The notes beneath the pieces were generated by a model. The model saw only the letters and a program-made list of their open reading frames with translations, ran no database searches and had not been told where the DNA came from. From the NCBI GenBank assembly GCA_039545275.1, contig BCHS01000009.1:496001-560000 (forward strand): a stretch of 64,000 bases of DNA, in the 5' to 3' direction. The position numbers were made by a program, and so were the translations under genes. Source of the stretch: Pseudomicrostroma phylloplanum. Its lineage: Eukaryota > Basidiomycota > Exobasidiomycetes > Microstromatales. Below, one piece after another: positions 54,001 to 64,000 of this stretch. How positions within the stretch are numbered: position 1 is the first letter of the stretch; every line of letters starts with the position of its first letter.

Positions 54001-55914
54001 GTCAAGATGTTCGAGTACACTGGCTGGACTCTAGACGAAGGGCGTGACCAGGCTGCTAAGGCGACAACAAAGAGCGGAACGGCCAAGGATGGAAAGAGTA
54101 GGCTCACAGAGCGTCCTCCAGCCCTTGTCCAAACCGTTGTCCGTCCACCTGGAGGCGAAGCATTCGAACCTGAGGATGCTATCAAGCCCGGTCGACACGC
54201 TCACTTCCTCGAGCTCGGTGTTCTGCGTACTTTCGAATTCGTCTCTCAACTGCGAAGAATGAGCGTGATTGTCAAGCGGCTAAAGTCGCAGTCTCTCGAG
54301 GTCTTTGTCAAAGGTGCGCCTGAAGTCATGTCAGACATCTGCGACCCCTCTTCCTTCCCCGCCGACTACGACGATCTCCTGGCCTACTACACCAAGCACG
54401 GCTACCGAGTCATTGCGTGTGCCGGAAAGAGCATGACTGGGATGACCTGGATCAAGGCTCAGAGGATGAAGCGAGAGCAGGCAGAGTCAAATTTGCGCTT
54501 CTTGGGCTTGATTATCTTCGAGAACAAAATCAAGGAAGGCACTGCCCCTGTCATCGAGACACTCACGGCTGCCAACATCGTTTGCAAGATGGCTACGGGT
54601 GACAACCCCCGAACGGCTATCAGCGTAGCTAGGGAGTGTGGCATGATCGCCAACTCGGCTCATGTCTTCCTGCCTTCCTTCCTCGAAGGCAACTCCTCCT
54701 CGCCCAAAGCCGTGCTGGACTGGTCAAGTGTCGACGATGATCAGGTCAAACTAGACCCTCTGCGGCTGAAGCCACTCGTCAACGATCCGCATGCTTTCGA
54801 CGTCGATGGCTTCGACCTGGCAGACTACCAATTGGCACTGACTGGAGATGTCTTCCGATGGATGATCGACTTTGCTCCTGTGGAGACTTTGCGACGAATG
54901 CTCATCAAGGGCACCATCTTCGCACGAATGTCTCCCGATGAGAAGCACGAGCTGGTCGAGCGGCTGCAAGCGCTTGGCTACACCGTTGGAATGTGTGGAG
55001 ACGGTGCCAATGACTGTGGTGCTCTCAAGGCGGCAGACATCGGCATCTCCCTCTCAGAGGCCGAGGCATCCGTCGCTGCTCCCTTCACCTCTCGATCGCC
55101 CGACATCTCTTGTGTCATCGAGGTCATCAAGGAAGGCAGGGCGGCCCTGGTCACCTCCTTCTCTTGCTTCAAGTACATGGCTCTTTACTCGCTGATCCAG
55201 TTTACGAGCATCGAGATCCTGTACAGCTTCGCAAGCAGTCTGGGCGACTTCCAGTTCTTGTACATCGATCTTTTCATCATCCTCCCGGTAGCCGTCGCGA
55301 TGGCCCGTACCCTACCTTACCCGGATCTAGCGGTCAAGAGGCCGACTGCCAACCTCGTATCGAAGAAGGTTCTGGTCTCAATGCTGGCTCAAGTCGTCAT
55401 CTGCGCCGCCGTACAAGGCTTCACTTTCTTCTACACAAGAGCGCAGCCGTGGTACGAGCCTCCCGTGGTGAACCCAGCAAAGCTCAATGTGGTAAACCCA
55501 GAGAACAGTGCCCTCTTCCTCGTCTCGAGCTTCCAGTACATTCTGGTCGCAGCGATCTTCAGCGTCGGCCCGCCGTACCGCAAGCCAATGTACAGCAACT
55601 CCTGGCTGATGATCTCCCTCCTAGTCCTGGGCATCTTCTCCACCTACTTCCTCTTTGTCCCCTCTGGACCCGCCTTTGACCTTCTGGGACTCGTGGAGCT
55701 GCCCCGCGCCTTCCACTGGAGACTCGCAGCGACGGTATTGGTCAATATTGCCGCCTCGTTCCTCACGGAGCTGTACCTCGTGCAGCCCATCACCAAGTCG
55801 CTCAAGGCGATGCAGAGGGTCATGAGGAGGAGAAGGAGGACGACGCGGAGGGGTGGAGCGTTGTACAAGGCGGTGCAGCAGGAGATGTCCGCTGACCATC
55901 GCGAGACTGCTTGA
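51049..55914 (+). CDS. YPK9: P5B-type ATPase (Ypk9/ATP13A2 family)
   Basis: It is a vacuolar/lysosomal P-type ATPase. The P5B group exports polyamines and protects against heavy metals. The single exon gives 1621 residues. The first ~390 are acidic, Ser/Arg-rich and disordered. A membrane segment near residue 400 (TILCIISVGIIYLIG) and the conserved CKECNF block start the core. Actuator-domain TGES lies in MLTGESVPVSK. The M4 motif PPALP (VVPPALPATMSIG) defines P5B rather than P5A. The phosphorylation motif is FCFDKTGTLT near 907, then VFVKGAPEVM, MATGDNPRTA and MCGDGANDCGALKAADIG. A basic C-terminal tail follows the last membrane helices. The protein is slightly longer than yeast Ypk9 because of the N-terminus. 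Confidence 0.96.
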   Translation: MPSRRKKEPEAAADEYQAPFTLPVRNGNSSKQATQANDDDAEDMASSPFFDDKEHAEAMAWARSDEGMAQDDTEGAAPGSVRIRKRRDSQVGNYGDAASIFDGPVAGAVPSSVSSMHHTMARPELGRRASSRSRRRISRESSRRYNASGDGDGGDFDDAASATSGRASVRSSGVNSHFGRKRRIPAAGDDEDNEGQSRGMLGSLLASIRGDKVQDDDARSRASRRPSIGRRQSSTSSIGSGRASSRGDEDEDGFDIDYGTDDDDYSSGDSMRSTTSDEDGEDGRGGIMPSAFGPISGAVDPVFGDSRISTGREPEDELDAELQGVEFDPDTTNGFGRPSGPAVDVESGRSAEATRKALEELSYVDRASRARQQIYLPDEDSLIRFTGYQAVPAKKVVWTILCIISVGIIYLIGRWLPKVWLRWTCKECNFDSADFVVVENQFGDLHLIRPETVPFARPLATAFPPSSRDPPSTLAEHQSAVQSQLQTVNKAAASRSGSKVTSAKSSIRSGKAGNGNILQGNDSLIGQDALPTIMAGVETEQLMDLTMMTYRYTRFFLHPPSGRWRMIKDWRDPLWTSNSSVSQGVTWDAEKDRMSLFGKNEIEIEDKGVIGVLVDEVLHPFYMFQIVSIGLWSIDDYYYYAICIAIISLASIVATLVETRTTVARMREMSRFNTPVRVLREGSWKTLDSSQLVPGDIYDVAESGLLLFPADSVLLSGDAIVNESMLTGESVPVSKLPIPDASMQYLQMTGQDVHSEVAKHFLFSGTRIIRIRGTSGSEKTSDDVGAKAMVVRTGFDTTKGALVRSMLFPKPMGFKFYRDSFRFIGFLGGIAAFGFLASSYNFVKLGIAWHTIILRALDLITVVVPPALPATMSIGTTFAISRLRKREIFCISPNRVNIGGKVNVFCFDKTGTLTADGLDVLGTRTIDLRANRFSELHETMEEMPVNAYAPKQDADAKKMPLLYALATCHSLKVVDGEVIGDPLDVKMFEYTGWTLDEGRDQAAKATTKSGTAKDGKSRLTERPPALVQTVVRPPGGEAFEPEDAIKPGRHAHFLELGVLRTFEFVSQLRRMSVIVKRLKSQSLEVFVKGAPEVMSDICDPSSFPADYDDLLAYYTKHGYRVIACAGKSMTGMTWIKAQRMKREQAESNLRFLGLIIFENKIKEGTAPVIETLTAANIVCKMATGDNPRTAISVARECGMIANSAHVFLPSFLEGNSSSPKAVLDWSSVDDDQVKLDPLRLKPLVNDPHAFDVDGFDLADYQLALTGDVFRWMIDFAPVETLRRMLIKGTIFARMSPDEKHELVERLQALGYTVGMCGDGANDCGALKAADIGISLSEAEASVAAPFTSRSPDISCVIEVIKEGRAALVTSFSCFKYMALYSLIQFTSIEILYSFASSLGDFQFLYIDLFIILPVAVAMARTLPYPDLAVKRPTANLVSKKVLVSMLAQVVICAAVQGFTFFYTRAQPWYEPPVVNPAKLNVVNPENSALFLVSSFQYILVAAIFSVGPPYRKPMYSNSWLMISLLVLGIFSTYFLFVPSGPAFDLLGLVELPRAFHWRLAATVLVNIAASFLTELYLVQPITKSLKAMQRVMRRRRRTTRRGGALYKAVQQEMSADHRETA

Positions 55915-56207
55915 GCTCAGTCATCCCGTCACTCGCTACCTGCTCACATCGCCTGCTGTGCGCTCGCCGATGCCTAAATAGAGCTACGTTCCGGACTCCC
56001 CACGCACAGTCACTCTCCGCCATCTCTCCCTATCTCACTCCCCCTCTCTCGGAGTATCCCCATCTACTTCTCTTCCCTCTTCGGGACTTGTTTCCTCACA
56101 AAAGTTGCGTAATCTATGTAGCATGTCTCATATTGCTTACGTGTGAGATATACAGGGAGGTGGAGGTGGAGACCACAAGGGTGGGTGTATCACATGACTT
56201 CTTGGCA

Positions 56208-59200
56208 CTAGCCCATCTCCAGCAGTCGATCGATTGCTTGCCCGACGTCGCCGTTGCTGTGGGGGTACAGAAGAGAGGTGACAAGGTATGGTCAGCATGG
56301 ATGCGTTCTTCGCGTGCCCCTTTGCGAAGAGAAGGACTTACCAAGCCTATCGATGGAACGGTGCAAAGGTATGCCAAAGCAGCAAGTATGGTGAGCAAGA
56401 GTCTTCTTCACCGCGCAGCGTCCTACGGCCAAATCACTCACCTCAAGGACCATTCGCCTCACCTCTTCCTCCGTATCGGGAAAGACGTTTGCGAGCGTCT
56501 CCACGCCCGCCTCCATCTGCTCCTCGTGCACCCTCTCCACATCCGCGCTCAAGTCCGCCAGGTTCGGGCTGCTCGGTCTACCTCCGCTGCTGAGAGCAGC
56601 AGGATCCGACGACGGCTGCAGGAAAGACGACTCGCCTAGATGTGCAGGTCGAGCCTGGTTTGGTCCGCGGATGAGATGCTGCTGATGCTGGTAGGTGGCG
56701 CGATTTGTTTGAGGAGGATTGCCAGGCGCAGGAGAGTCTGCAGAAAGGAAGGGCACGAAGGCTCCAAGGTCTGGCAGTCTCCTTCTGGCTCGCTGCAAAG
56801 CACTCTCGTCGCCATCCCCTTCATCGTCGCTCCCGTCGCTTGGAGTGCCAATTCCTGGGCTGCTGTTTACTCCGGTCCTCGAAGAATCCGAAGAAATGTC
56901 TGGGTAGTTGAAGGGATCGATCGAGTCACCACGCTGCGGGATGCCCTTCCTCGCCTTGGGTGCGTCGGGGGCCTGGCCGATCTTGCGACCTGGTGGGACA
57001 GCATCGGAGTAGACAGGGTTTCTGACCAGGGAAGAGAACGGACCCTGGCGTGCATCGGTCATCGATGGCGTCTGCGGCTCATCTTCGTCATTGACGCCCT
57101 TGAGACCTCGACTCCACGAAGCAGGATTGAAGCCAGTCACGCTGCGTGCCTGTTGTTGCTGCTGTTGCTGATCGGCACCGAAGAAGCCGCCAAATACGCT
57201 CTTTCGTACTCCTGGCGACACACTTGGACCTGGAGAGTCAGCTCTGTTGGGCGTCTGAGCGCCAGCAGAGCCAGGTGCGCTCGTATCAGGATTCGTTGGC
57301 GTTCGGATACCGTCGAGACTTTCGCCAAAGAGCTTCCCGAGGGCCCCAATGGGCTTCCCCACGCTGTTGGTGAACCCTACCCGGGCGGCCTCTCCAGTAC
57401 GCTGCAAAAAGGCTTTGGTGTCTTCTGCAAAGTTGGGTGCTTGTCCGGCGGCGCCAGGTAGCGTGCGTGCAGCTTCTTCTCCTGCGGCGGGAGGCGCGTG
57501 AGGGTCCGAAGCACTAACGCTTCGCGAGTGAGGAACTCTGGGTGCTGGTGCCAATGTACCTGCGGTGGCCACGTTCTCTGGCCGAGGCTGTGTGCCTATC
57601 TTTTGGACAGCCGCCTCGACGTTTTTCTCAAAGTCTTCTTGCGTGATGTTCGACAGCGTCGAGTAGTCCATCGTCTCTATGAAGGCGGTAGCGCCCATCA
57701 GACTCGACAAGTAATAGCCCGCTTCGCTCGATAGCTTATCCGGGTTGCGGAATCTGCCGATATATTCGACGTTGCTGATGAGGTGCTCAGGATTGGCCTT
57801 GAGGACAACAAGGATGAGAATGGGTATAAAGTTGTCCGCGCTCTCTTCTGAGCTGAGATGTCGAATGAGGCCGAAGATGACCTTGCAGCAGTTGAGGATA
57901 CAGATCAGCTTGTCGCGCGGCGCCTTGTAATGATTGATCTTGAGTAGCTCTGTGACAGGAATGGGTGAATTGGTCAGAGAAGCTGTTGCGAGACTGATCA
58001 ACACTCTAAAGATGCTCACCTTGGATAGCGAAGTCGACGAAGCCTTTCGAATGCTCTCCCTTTGGGACATCCAGATGCTCCTCTGTGACCCAGTCAAAGA
58101 GCTCAATCCTTTCCTTGAGCACACGGTCCCGCTCCAGATCGTCCGTCTGCGGCGTCCACTTGCCCTCCTTAGCGACCGCAGGTGTGAACGTAAACCCGTA
58201 GAGCCGGTTCATGACGAGCTTCTCCATCGCCTCTTTAGCGTTTTCGAAGTCCGTCTCCGAGGCATTGGCCCAGACAGAGCATTGGTGCATCTTGACCGAA
58301 ATGAAGTCGAGGAAGTCGAAGATGAGCTTGATCTGATCCTGGGTGCGATACGGCTTCTTTGCAAAGCCTTTGATGAAACTGCGAACGTATTCGCCCACAC
58401 CCCTCGCGCTGGGGTCTTTCATCTGGTCAAGGAAGATGTTGAAGTCAAAGGGCTTTTCTTCCTGAGGATTCGTCGTCGGCGGTGGTCCTTTACCGATCTT
58501 GAGGCCAGAAGAGGAAGCACTTCGCGCTCGTGCATTGTCTCCTTTTTCGGGAGTAGAGGGAACCGGCTTTTCGATAATTGGCTGAGCAGACGAAGTTGCG
58601 TGACTTCTCTCGTCGATTGCAAAAGCTCTCGCGACGTCTAGATGTCTTCGAGACGATGGTAAGTTAATGGAAGAGGCCTGGACATCCGCTGAGGGCCCAT
58701 CCTCGGCTATCACGCCTGTTTGCGGGGGAGCAGGCAGAGCGTTCTCCTTTCTTGGTACTGGCGGGATTGACTCTTCTCGAACAGCCGCGCCTACGCTCGC
58801 TTGATCATCTTCGGCTTTCACTTGCTGATCAGGCTTCTGCAAAGATGATTCTGAGGCCAACCGTCCCTTCGCCTCGGGCTCTGATGGAGGCGGAAGTACT
58901 ACCGGCTGTTTAGATGCTGGTTGCTCTTCCTCCAGCGCCGCTGAGGTAGATGCTACCGCTTCCTGATCATCCTGAGAGATCTTAGTCTGGCCGAGTGAAG
59001 TTGTCAGAGTATCCACAGAGTCCAGGACTGACTCCTCTTCGGTGCCCGTGACTGAGTTCGCTTTGGGGCCCCCTTCCACGAGCTCCGCGTCAGTATTGTG
59101 GACCGCGGGAGCTACAGGTTGGGCTTCCTCCGGTTCTCCTTGATGTGTCACTGCTTCGCTGGGTAGCGAGACGACCTGCTTCGGGTATGCTGAGACACCG

Positions 59201-59535
59201 GACCCACTTGAAGTTTGACTGTCGCCGGTCACTGATGAGAGATGCGGCGTCGACGTGCTCGGGTCTGAACTCGATGTCTCAGGTGGATCCGACGTCTCCT
59301 TGGGCAACTCCTGCGATTGTGAGGCGCCGCCCTGCAGTTGCGCCAGGGGCTCAGCCTCTACCGCATCTTCTGCTGTTATTGCTGTTGCTGCTGATGCTTC
59401 TGAATCTGTCGCGGTCTCTAGAGGGTCTGATGTGGGTGGCAGAAAGGAGGCAGGGGTGTCCTCGTTCGACTCTTTGTCTTTCGTGACCTCCGTAGCGCTC
59501 ATCTGTGGCTTTTCATCATCCCCAGGCGTAGCCAT
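56208..59535 (-). CDS. Vps9/Rabex-like Rab5 exchange factor with CUE domain and a 5-nt microexon
   Basis: It is a guanine-nucleotide exchange factor for Rab5/Vps21 in endosomal sorting. Exons 59535-58020, 57949-56442, microexon 56346-56342 and 56256-56208 give 1025 residues. The first ~360 residues are disordered, Ser/Glu-rich. The helical bundle and VPS9 domain follow (FNIFLDQMKDPSARGVGEYV, FAIQELLKINHYKAPRDKL, IPILILVVLKANPEHLISN, LMGATAFIETMDYSTL). A long Ser/Pro linker leads to a C-terminal CUE domain (ETLANVFPDTEEEVRRMVLE, then ACNGDVGQAIDRLLEMG). The CUE end is restored only if the 5-nt exon GCTTG is included. Its flanking introns have GTGAGT...GATAG and GTAAGT...CACAG ends, the latter with a GCTGACC branch site. 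An ATG 36 nt upstream (59571) is an alternative start. Confidence 0.88.
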
Positions 59536-59856
59536 GGTGGAGCTGAATTGGTGCCGAGTCCGCAAATTCAAGGAAGGAGAGGTTGAGGGAAAGGAAGGCT
59601 TCAGGGAATAGAAGGAGGCCGCGACTACGACAAGGTTAGCTGAATGTTGGGTGAGACGGAAGGACAGGGTGGCAGGTGCGAGCAGGCATCAGACCAACAC
59701 TTGCCCCGGATCGGAACGGCGCGTCCGGACCGGGTTGGCTGGCTGCAAGACACACACGACCGTTTAGCTCGCTGCGAATGCAAAGGAAAGACAACAAGCT
59801 ACTTTGTTATTCAGGCAGTGACTATGACAAAGCGCCACATCGATCTTGTCAAGCGA

Positions 59857-61097
59857 TCACTGAGCGGGGGCGAAGTAAGTGTACGAGCTGACATGGAAGT
59901 CGACGCTATTTCCAGGCTGCTTGAGGTATTCCGTCGAATTCTCCGACACTCCCCAACCCGTGTAGAAGCTAGGCGCAAGGGCAAGGCATCCATCTCGTAC
60001 CCAGGAAGCCTCTGCATGGCCACCCAAAGAAATGTTGATGATGGGATGAAGCTTATCGAATTTGTCCTTCAGAGAACATGTCTCGGTAGAAGGGAAGAAA
60101 GATGAGGGCTTGCCGAATTTGGTAGTATCGATCTTTCTGCGGTACTTGAGAGCTCGAGCGTGAGGACTGCAGGCAGGGAACGCCCAGCCCTTAATGTGGT
60201 CTGCGTTCCTCTCCATGACAAAGACAGCTCCACCATTCTGGTTGAGTAGAGCAGGCACCGCAAACTTGTCATTGAGCAGTTCGACCCCGCATCCGTGATT
60301 GCCGGTTTTCCAGCCTTCGAAACTATCGCAATCCTGCCACGCCGTGTTGTTACCTGTCTGAAGTCTATGAGGTGGCATCACACAGGTGCCATTGAGGTGT
60401 AGAGTCTGGTCGGGAGGATAGCGAAGACCATTTCCGTACTCAAAGATGTCCATCTAGAGGTTCATCCCAGGATGAATGCAACGTGAGCCGATCGTGCTTA
60501 CGGCTCCGTATGTCGATGTACTTCAGACACTCACCTCGCCACCAACTGGCCATACAGATTCATCGACGGTCATCCACGCAGCTGGCCAGAGACCGCAGCC
60601 GACAGGGGCATGAGCGATCTCGAAGGCGAACAGACCTTCCTACATTGCGCACACAGTGGGAGTTCAATCTCCGTCTTCGTGACCCTACTATCGCGTTGTT
60701 TCGTCACTATGATGCAACTCACACCGAAAGCCTCCTTGCCCCTCAGACGAATCGACTTCCTTCCGGCACTGACGTTCTTCTCGCTGAGGTCAGCTGAGAT
60801 ACGAATGCCCCCCGCCTTACCAGGACCGACCAAGTCGAGTCGCTCCGCCTCCTTCTGATCCACATACGTGACCAGTCCACCAGAAGGGTCTTTGATGTTG
60901 TTGAAGGTGAAGAAGTCGAGGAAATCTTCAAAGGTCGAGAGAGTGAGATTGCGCGAGTAGACGTGGCTTACACCGCTCGCATTCTTTGCTGCAGCCGGTG
61001 TGGTGCGAGGCAAGGGATGGTCGTGATGAGCGCGAGCTTGCGTCGCAGCAGCACCGAGGCAAACGAGCGTGAGTAGGCAGACAGAGAAGGGTATCAT
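59857..61097 (-). CDS. Secreted GH16 family glucanase-like enzyme
   Basis: It is a glycoside hydrolase family 16 protein, probably acting on beta-1,3(4)-glucan in the cell wall or environment. Exons 61097-60723, 60639-60535 and 60453-59857, all phase 0, give 358 residues. The signal peptide is MIPFSVCLLTLVCLGAAAT, with cleavage probably after ARA near residue 23. The core has GGIRISADLSEKNVSAGRKS, then EGLFAFEIAHAPVGCGLWPAAW, and the catalytic motif GGEMDIFEYGNG joined across intron 2 (nucleophile Glu, Asp, acid/base Glu in ExDxxE spacing). NGTCVMPPH and CGVELLNDKF follow, and the C-terminus is SYTYFAPAQ. No GPI signal is seen. It lies between Vps9-like and DHX35, all on the minus strand. Confidence 0.88.
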
Positions 61098-61174
61098 TGT
61101 TGAGTGTGGAGAGGGGAATGCGCGAGGACGTAGTGGTTTGACAAGTCAGGAGTGGGAAGCCCGGGATATGGACA

Positions 61175-61190
61175 GGGGGGGGGGGGGGGG
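61175..61190. repeat. G16 homopolymer upstream of the GH16 gene
   Basis: Sixteen consecutive G on the plus strand (C on the transcribed strand of the GH16 gene), 78 bp upstream of its ATG and just past the DHX35 stop. Homopolymers of this length are error-prone in assemblies. Confidence 0.95.
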
Positions 61191-61293
61191 TTCTGGTCCT
61201 GGTCGCGTCCAGAACCACGGCATCAGGTACGGCCCCTAAATGCCGATCAGGGTCAGGCACGCGATGCGGTACGTTCCTGCATATCGACTTTCG

Positions 61294-63742
61294 TCAGTGA
61301 GCCGGCAGGCGAGCATCCGACAATTCATAGAAATGAGGACTGTACGCGAACAGACATCGAGCGGGTCAGTATTCACAAAAGCCACCAAACATCAGATGTG
61401 AAGGTACTCACGCAAGCTCTGGTAGCCAATCCTGACAAGAGGTTGAGCAGCAAGGACGTCAGGACTAGTCATGATGCTCACGGCAGCGCGCCTACTCACT
61501 CTCTCGATAACGGTGACGTCCCGCATGAAAGCTTTTGTAGTAAGCACCACCTCGGAAAAGATGACCCAGGTGGAGACAGGCAGCTCCCGGCTGAAGAGCA
61601 CCGATGATGGATGTACATGAAGAAGCGTGTCGTCTCGCACGCTCCTCCACTCTCCGTTGCTGGTCTTCCTGGCAACATTTCTAAAGTACCCGCTTGTGAG
61701 ACACTTCCTCAACCTCTTCGCGTCTCCTTCGCAGCTGATTGCGGTGTTGATCCCGAACCGCTCAAGGTATCTGGCGAGTTGTGAACGGATGCTCACTGCT
61801 CTAGAAAGAGCCTTGAAGTTGAGGCGATGCTTGGAGCACCACCTGGCAGACTGTTTGCCCACCCTTGGGTTCACGAAAGTGTTGAACACGTTCAGCAGAG
61901 TAAGTGCATCGCCTTCCTCTGCTGTGAATTTTCTCCTTTCCAATTCGCCTTCAGCACCAGCTCGTGAGCGACCTTCGTCAGGTATGATAAAGGGCGATGC
62001 AACAGATGTCATCGCTGCAATCGAGACCATCTCAGCAGTGCAACGGAAGTCTTGGGATGCTAGCAAGCACTTGGCTGTCATCGGCTCGACTGGCAACTCT
62101 GCCATTCTCTCGCCCATGGGTGTAAGACGTCCCCACTCGTCGAGAGCGTCTATCGCGGAGAGGAACTCAAGACCACGCACCATCATGCCGCTCGGCGGAG
62201 CCGGTGGCAGGTATTCAAAGTTGGCAAGATTATCGATGCCAAGCGCCTTGAGCCGCAGGATGTAGGGAGTGATGTCTGTCCGTGCCAGCTCCGGCAATGT
62301 CGTAAGAGGCAGCGATTTGTGAGCCGACGAAGTGTACAAGCGATAGCACTTGCCGGCTGAGATGCGACCTGCTCGCCCTGCCCTTTGCGTTGCGGAAGCC
62401 TGTGAAATGGGAACCGTCGCGAGTATATCCATGCTTGAGATAGGATTGAAGAGACGGGCCTAAGCGGGCGAAGGGACAAGAGGAGGTAAGCATACTGGCA
62501 TGACGAGCCACAAAGTCTTAACGCCAGCTCACCTTGACGAAGCCACAGTCAACGACGTACTTGACCCCTTCGATCGTCACGCTTGTCTCAGCGATATTTG
62601 TAGCTACTATACACTTTCGCGAGCCCCTTGCTGTCGGTGTAAAGGCGGCGACTTGCTCCTCCGAAGTCAAGCCTGCATGGAGCGGCAGCAGTTCGAGTGG
62701 TAACGAGCCATTCGGTAGATCGAGCAATCTATCTGCTATTGTTTGCAGACACCGATCAATCTCTTCTCTGCCGGTCAGGAAGACGAGTATATCCCCTTGA
62801 CCCTCATTCAGATGGACGGACCATACAGTGTCCACAGCTGCCTTGACATAGTCACTACACGGCTTCGCGAGGTGCGAGACCTCAACCGGAAAGGTGCGTC
62901 CTTCTAGCGAGAGAATTGTAGCTTCTGCCTGCCCTTCGCCTTCAGTGAAGAAGTCGAGCATACTTCGAGCATCGATGGTTGCGCTCGACACAATAATCCT
63001 TAGCTCTGGCCGCTTCCTGCGGATCTTCTTGATCAAGCCGAGTAAGAGATCCGTGTACGCTCCTCTCTCATGAGCCTCGTCGATCATGATGGCGCTGTAC
63101 TTGCTGAGCAACGGATCTCGCATACACTCTCGAAAGAGCATGCCGTCAGTGAGGAACTTGATGCGGGTCCGAAGCGGGTTCGACACCTCCTCAAAGCGGA
63201 TCGAGTAGCCGACCTCATCTCCAAGGACCGAGCCCACCTCTGTTGCTACCCTCGAGGCGACTGAAATAGCGCTGATCCTCCGCGGCTGAGTGATAGCAAT
63301 TTGTTGACCTGCAGAAGCCCAGCCAGCTTCAAGGAGGTACTGAGGGATCTCTGTTGATGACACCGGCTGTGGACTTCAGCTAAGCTCACCTTGATCATCT
63401 TCAATGCTGCGCCGCACTCACGCGTTGTCTTTCCGCAACCCGTCTGTCCTACTACAATAGTGACTGCGAATTTCTCCAAAGCATATAAGATAGCCTCCCT
63501 GTGTTTTGCTATGGGTAGCCGCGCTCTCTGTGCTTGTATGCCCAGATGACCTGCCTGTATCTGCCCAGCAATGGCGGCACCATCGAGGACTTCTTCCGAT
63601 TCAGTCGCTCGGTCGAGGGAGGATCCTGCAGGGTAGGGAAAACGTCTTCGGTTAGCTTCGCACAGCAGAGACATCGCCCAGTCCGTACTGAACGCCACTC
63701 ACCTGGCCTGGCTGTGCCTGGTCTCCAGAAGGTCGTCGCCAT
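61294..63742 (-). CDS. DHX35: DEAH-box RNA helicase DHX35
   Basis: DHX35 is a DEAH helicase found with the catalytic-stage spliceosome. Exons 63742-63703, 63625-63422, 63350-62533, 62459-61500, 61431-61412 and 61339-61294 give 695 residues, close to the human protein. The start MATTFWRPGTARPG is the family N-terminus, joined across intron 1. Walker A GQTGCGKTTQIPQYL is joined across intron 2. Motif II is DEAH (IMIDEAHERGAYTD), SAT is VSSATID, and motif VI is QRAGRAGR. The C-terminus RDVTVIERDWLPELAPHFYEL is assembled from exons 4, 5 (20 nt) and 6. The intron density is the highest in the window. The remaining 258 bp to the window end is its promoter, with nothing further seen. Confidence 0.95.
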
Positions 63743-64000
63743 CAGCTCCCATTCACCTGAACGCCTGGGATAGTAGAAGAAAGTCGTTCTCGGGAAGGAT
63801 TGAGCAACTGTGCCCTTTCCGCTCCGCCTTTGCTCCACTTCCGGTGAGGCTCGTAGGGACGAGGTCCGTGTCGCTGTATTTCATTCCTGCTCACTCTTGA
63901 CATCAGCACCCACCTTCTCGAGTCGTTGGCACTGGTGGCCCACATATTTGCATCTGTTGGCTTGAGCAGGGCCAGCTGAAGTGCGCTGCTCAATATGAGC

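Noticed and set aside
1..64000. CRISPR array, insertion sequence, LTR retroelement or biosynthetic gene cluster
   Set aside because: No spaced direct repeats of CRISPR type, no transposase, reverse transcriptase or integrase ORF, and no clustered tailoring enzymes were seen. The repeats present are tandem and coding or intergenic.

Overview
This window is nuclear DNA of a filamentous or yeast-like fungus, most likely a basidiomycete. GC content is high, genes are 0.5-5 kb and closely spaced on both strands, introns are mostly 35-90 nt with GTGAGT/GTAAGT donors and YAG acceptors, and one tRNA gene carries an intron. The gene content fits too: a P5B ATPase, BCS1, ataxin-3, DHX35, an OS-9/Yos9 lectin and a homoserine dehydrogenase. 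The species cannot be named from sequence alone. Exon joins were worked out by hand from splice signals, reading phase and family conservation. Where phases close and a family motif is restored across the join, the model is strong.

Layout. 1-4.8 kb is an odd, gene-poor left end. It holds a repeat-rich Ser/Ala/Pro ORF running off the window with a 100-N assembly gap in its 60-bp repeats, an unrecognised small gene behind a clean TATA box, and a tandem duplication that made one intact intron-containing tRNA-Gly(UCC) and one tRNA remnant. 4.8-9.0 kb: glyoxalase II, a flavodoxin-like quinone reductase and the Paf1-complex subunit Rtf1. 9.5-16.1 kb: an App1-type phosphatidate phosphatase, a ubiquitin E2 and the Yos9/OS-9 ER lectin ending in KDEL. 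16.2-23.3 kb: a continuous dolichyldiphosphatase-deaminase fusion, dynein intermediate chain and a Nab2/ZC3H14-like poly(A)-binding protein. 24.8-28.9 kb: a 1395-residue Gln-rich protein with one conserved-looking core. 30.0-36.5 kb: ataxin-3, a degenerate RNase H-fold protein and a Ser-rich single-pass membrane protein. 38.8-46.95 kb: a MEF2/Rlm1-type MADS-box factor, a LisH-CTLH-CRA protein, a BCS1-like AAA ATPase and an alkenal-reductase-like MDR enzyme. 47.2-55.9 kb: a beta-lactamase-fold hydrolase, homoserine dehydrogenase and a P5B ATPase. 56.2-63.7 kb: a VPS9-CUE Rab exchange factor, a GH16 glucanase-like secreted enzyme and the DEAH helicase DHX35.

There is no operon or biosynthetic cluster. 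Most neighbours are head-to-head pairs sharing 180-475 bp promoters (Rtf1/App1, E2/Yos9, fusion/dynein chain, ataxin-3/RNase H-like, BCS1/MDR, homoserine dehydrogenase/P5B ATPase) or tail-to-tail pairs. Loose functional themes are ER quality control and N-glycosylation (Yos9, dolichyldiphosphatase), ubiquitin signalling (E2, ataxin-3, CTLH protein) and mRNA processing (Rtf1, Nab2, DHX35).

Most noteworthy are the dolichyldiphosphatase-deaminase fusion, the RNase H-fold protein that has lost all its catalytic acids, a 5-nt microexon in the Vps9-like gene, and the duplicated tRNA locus.
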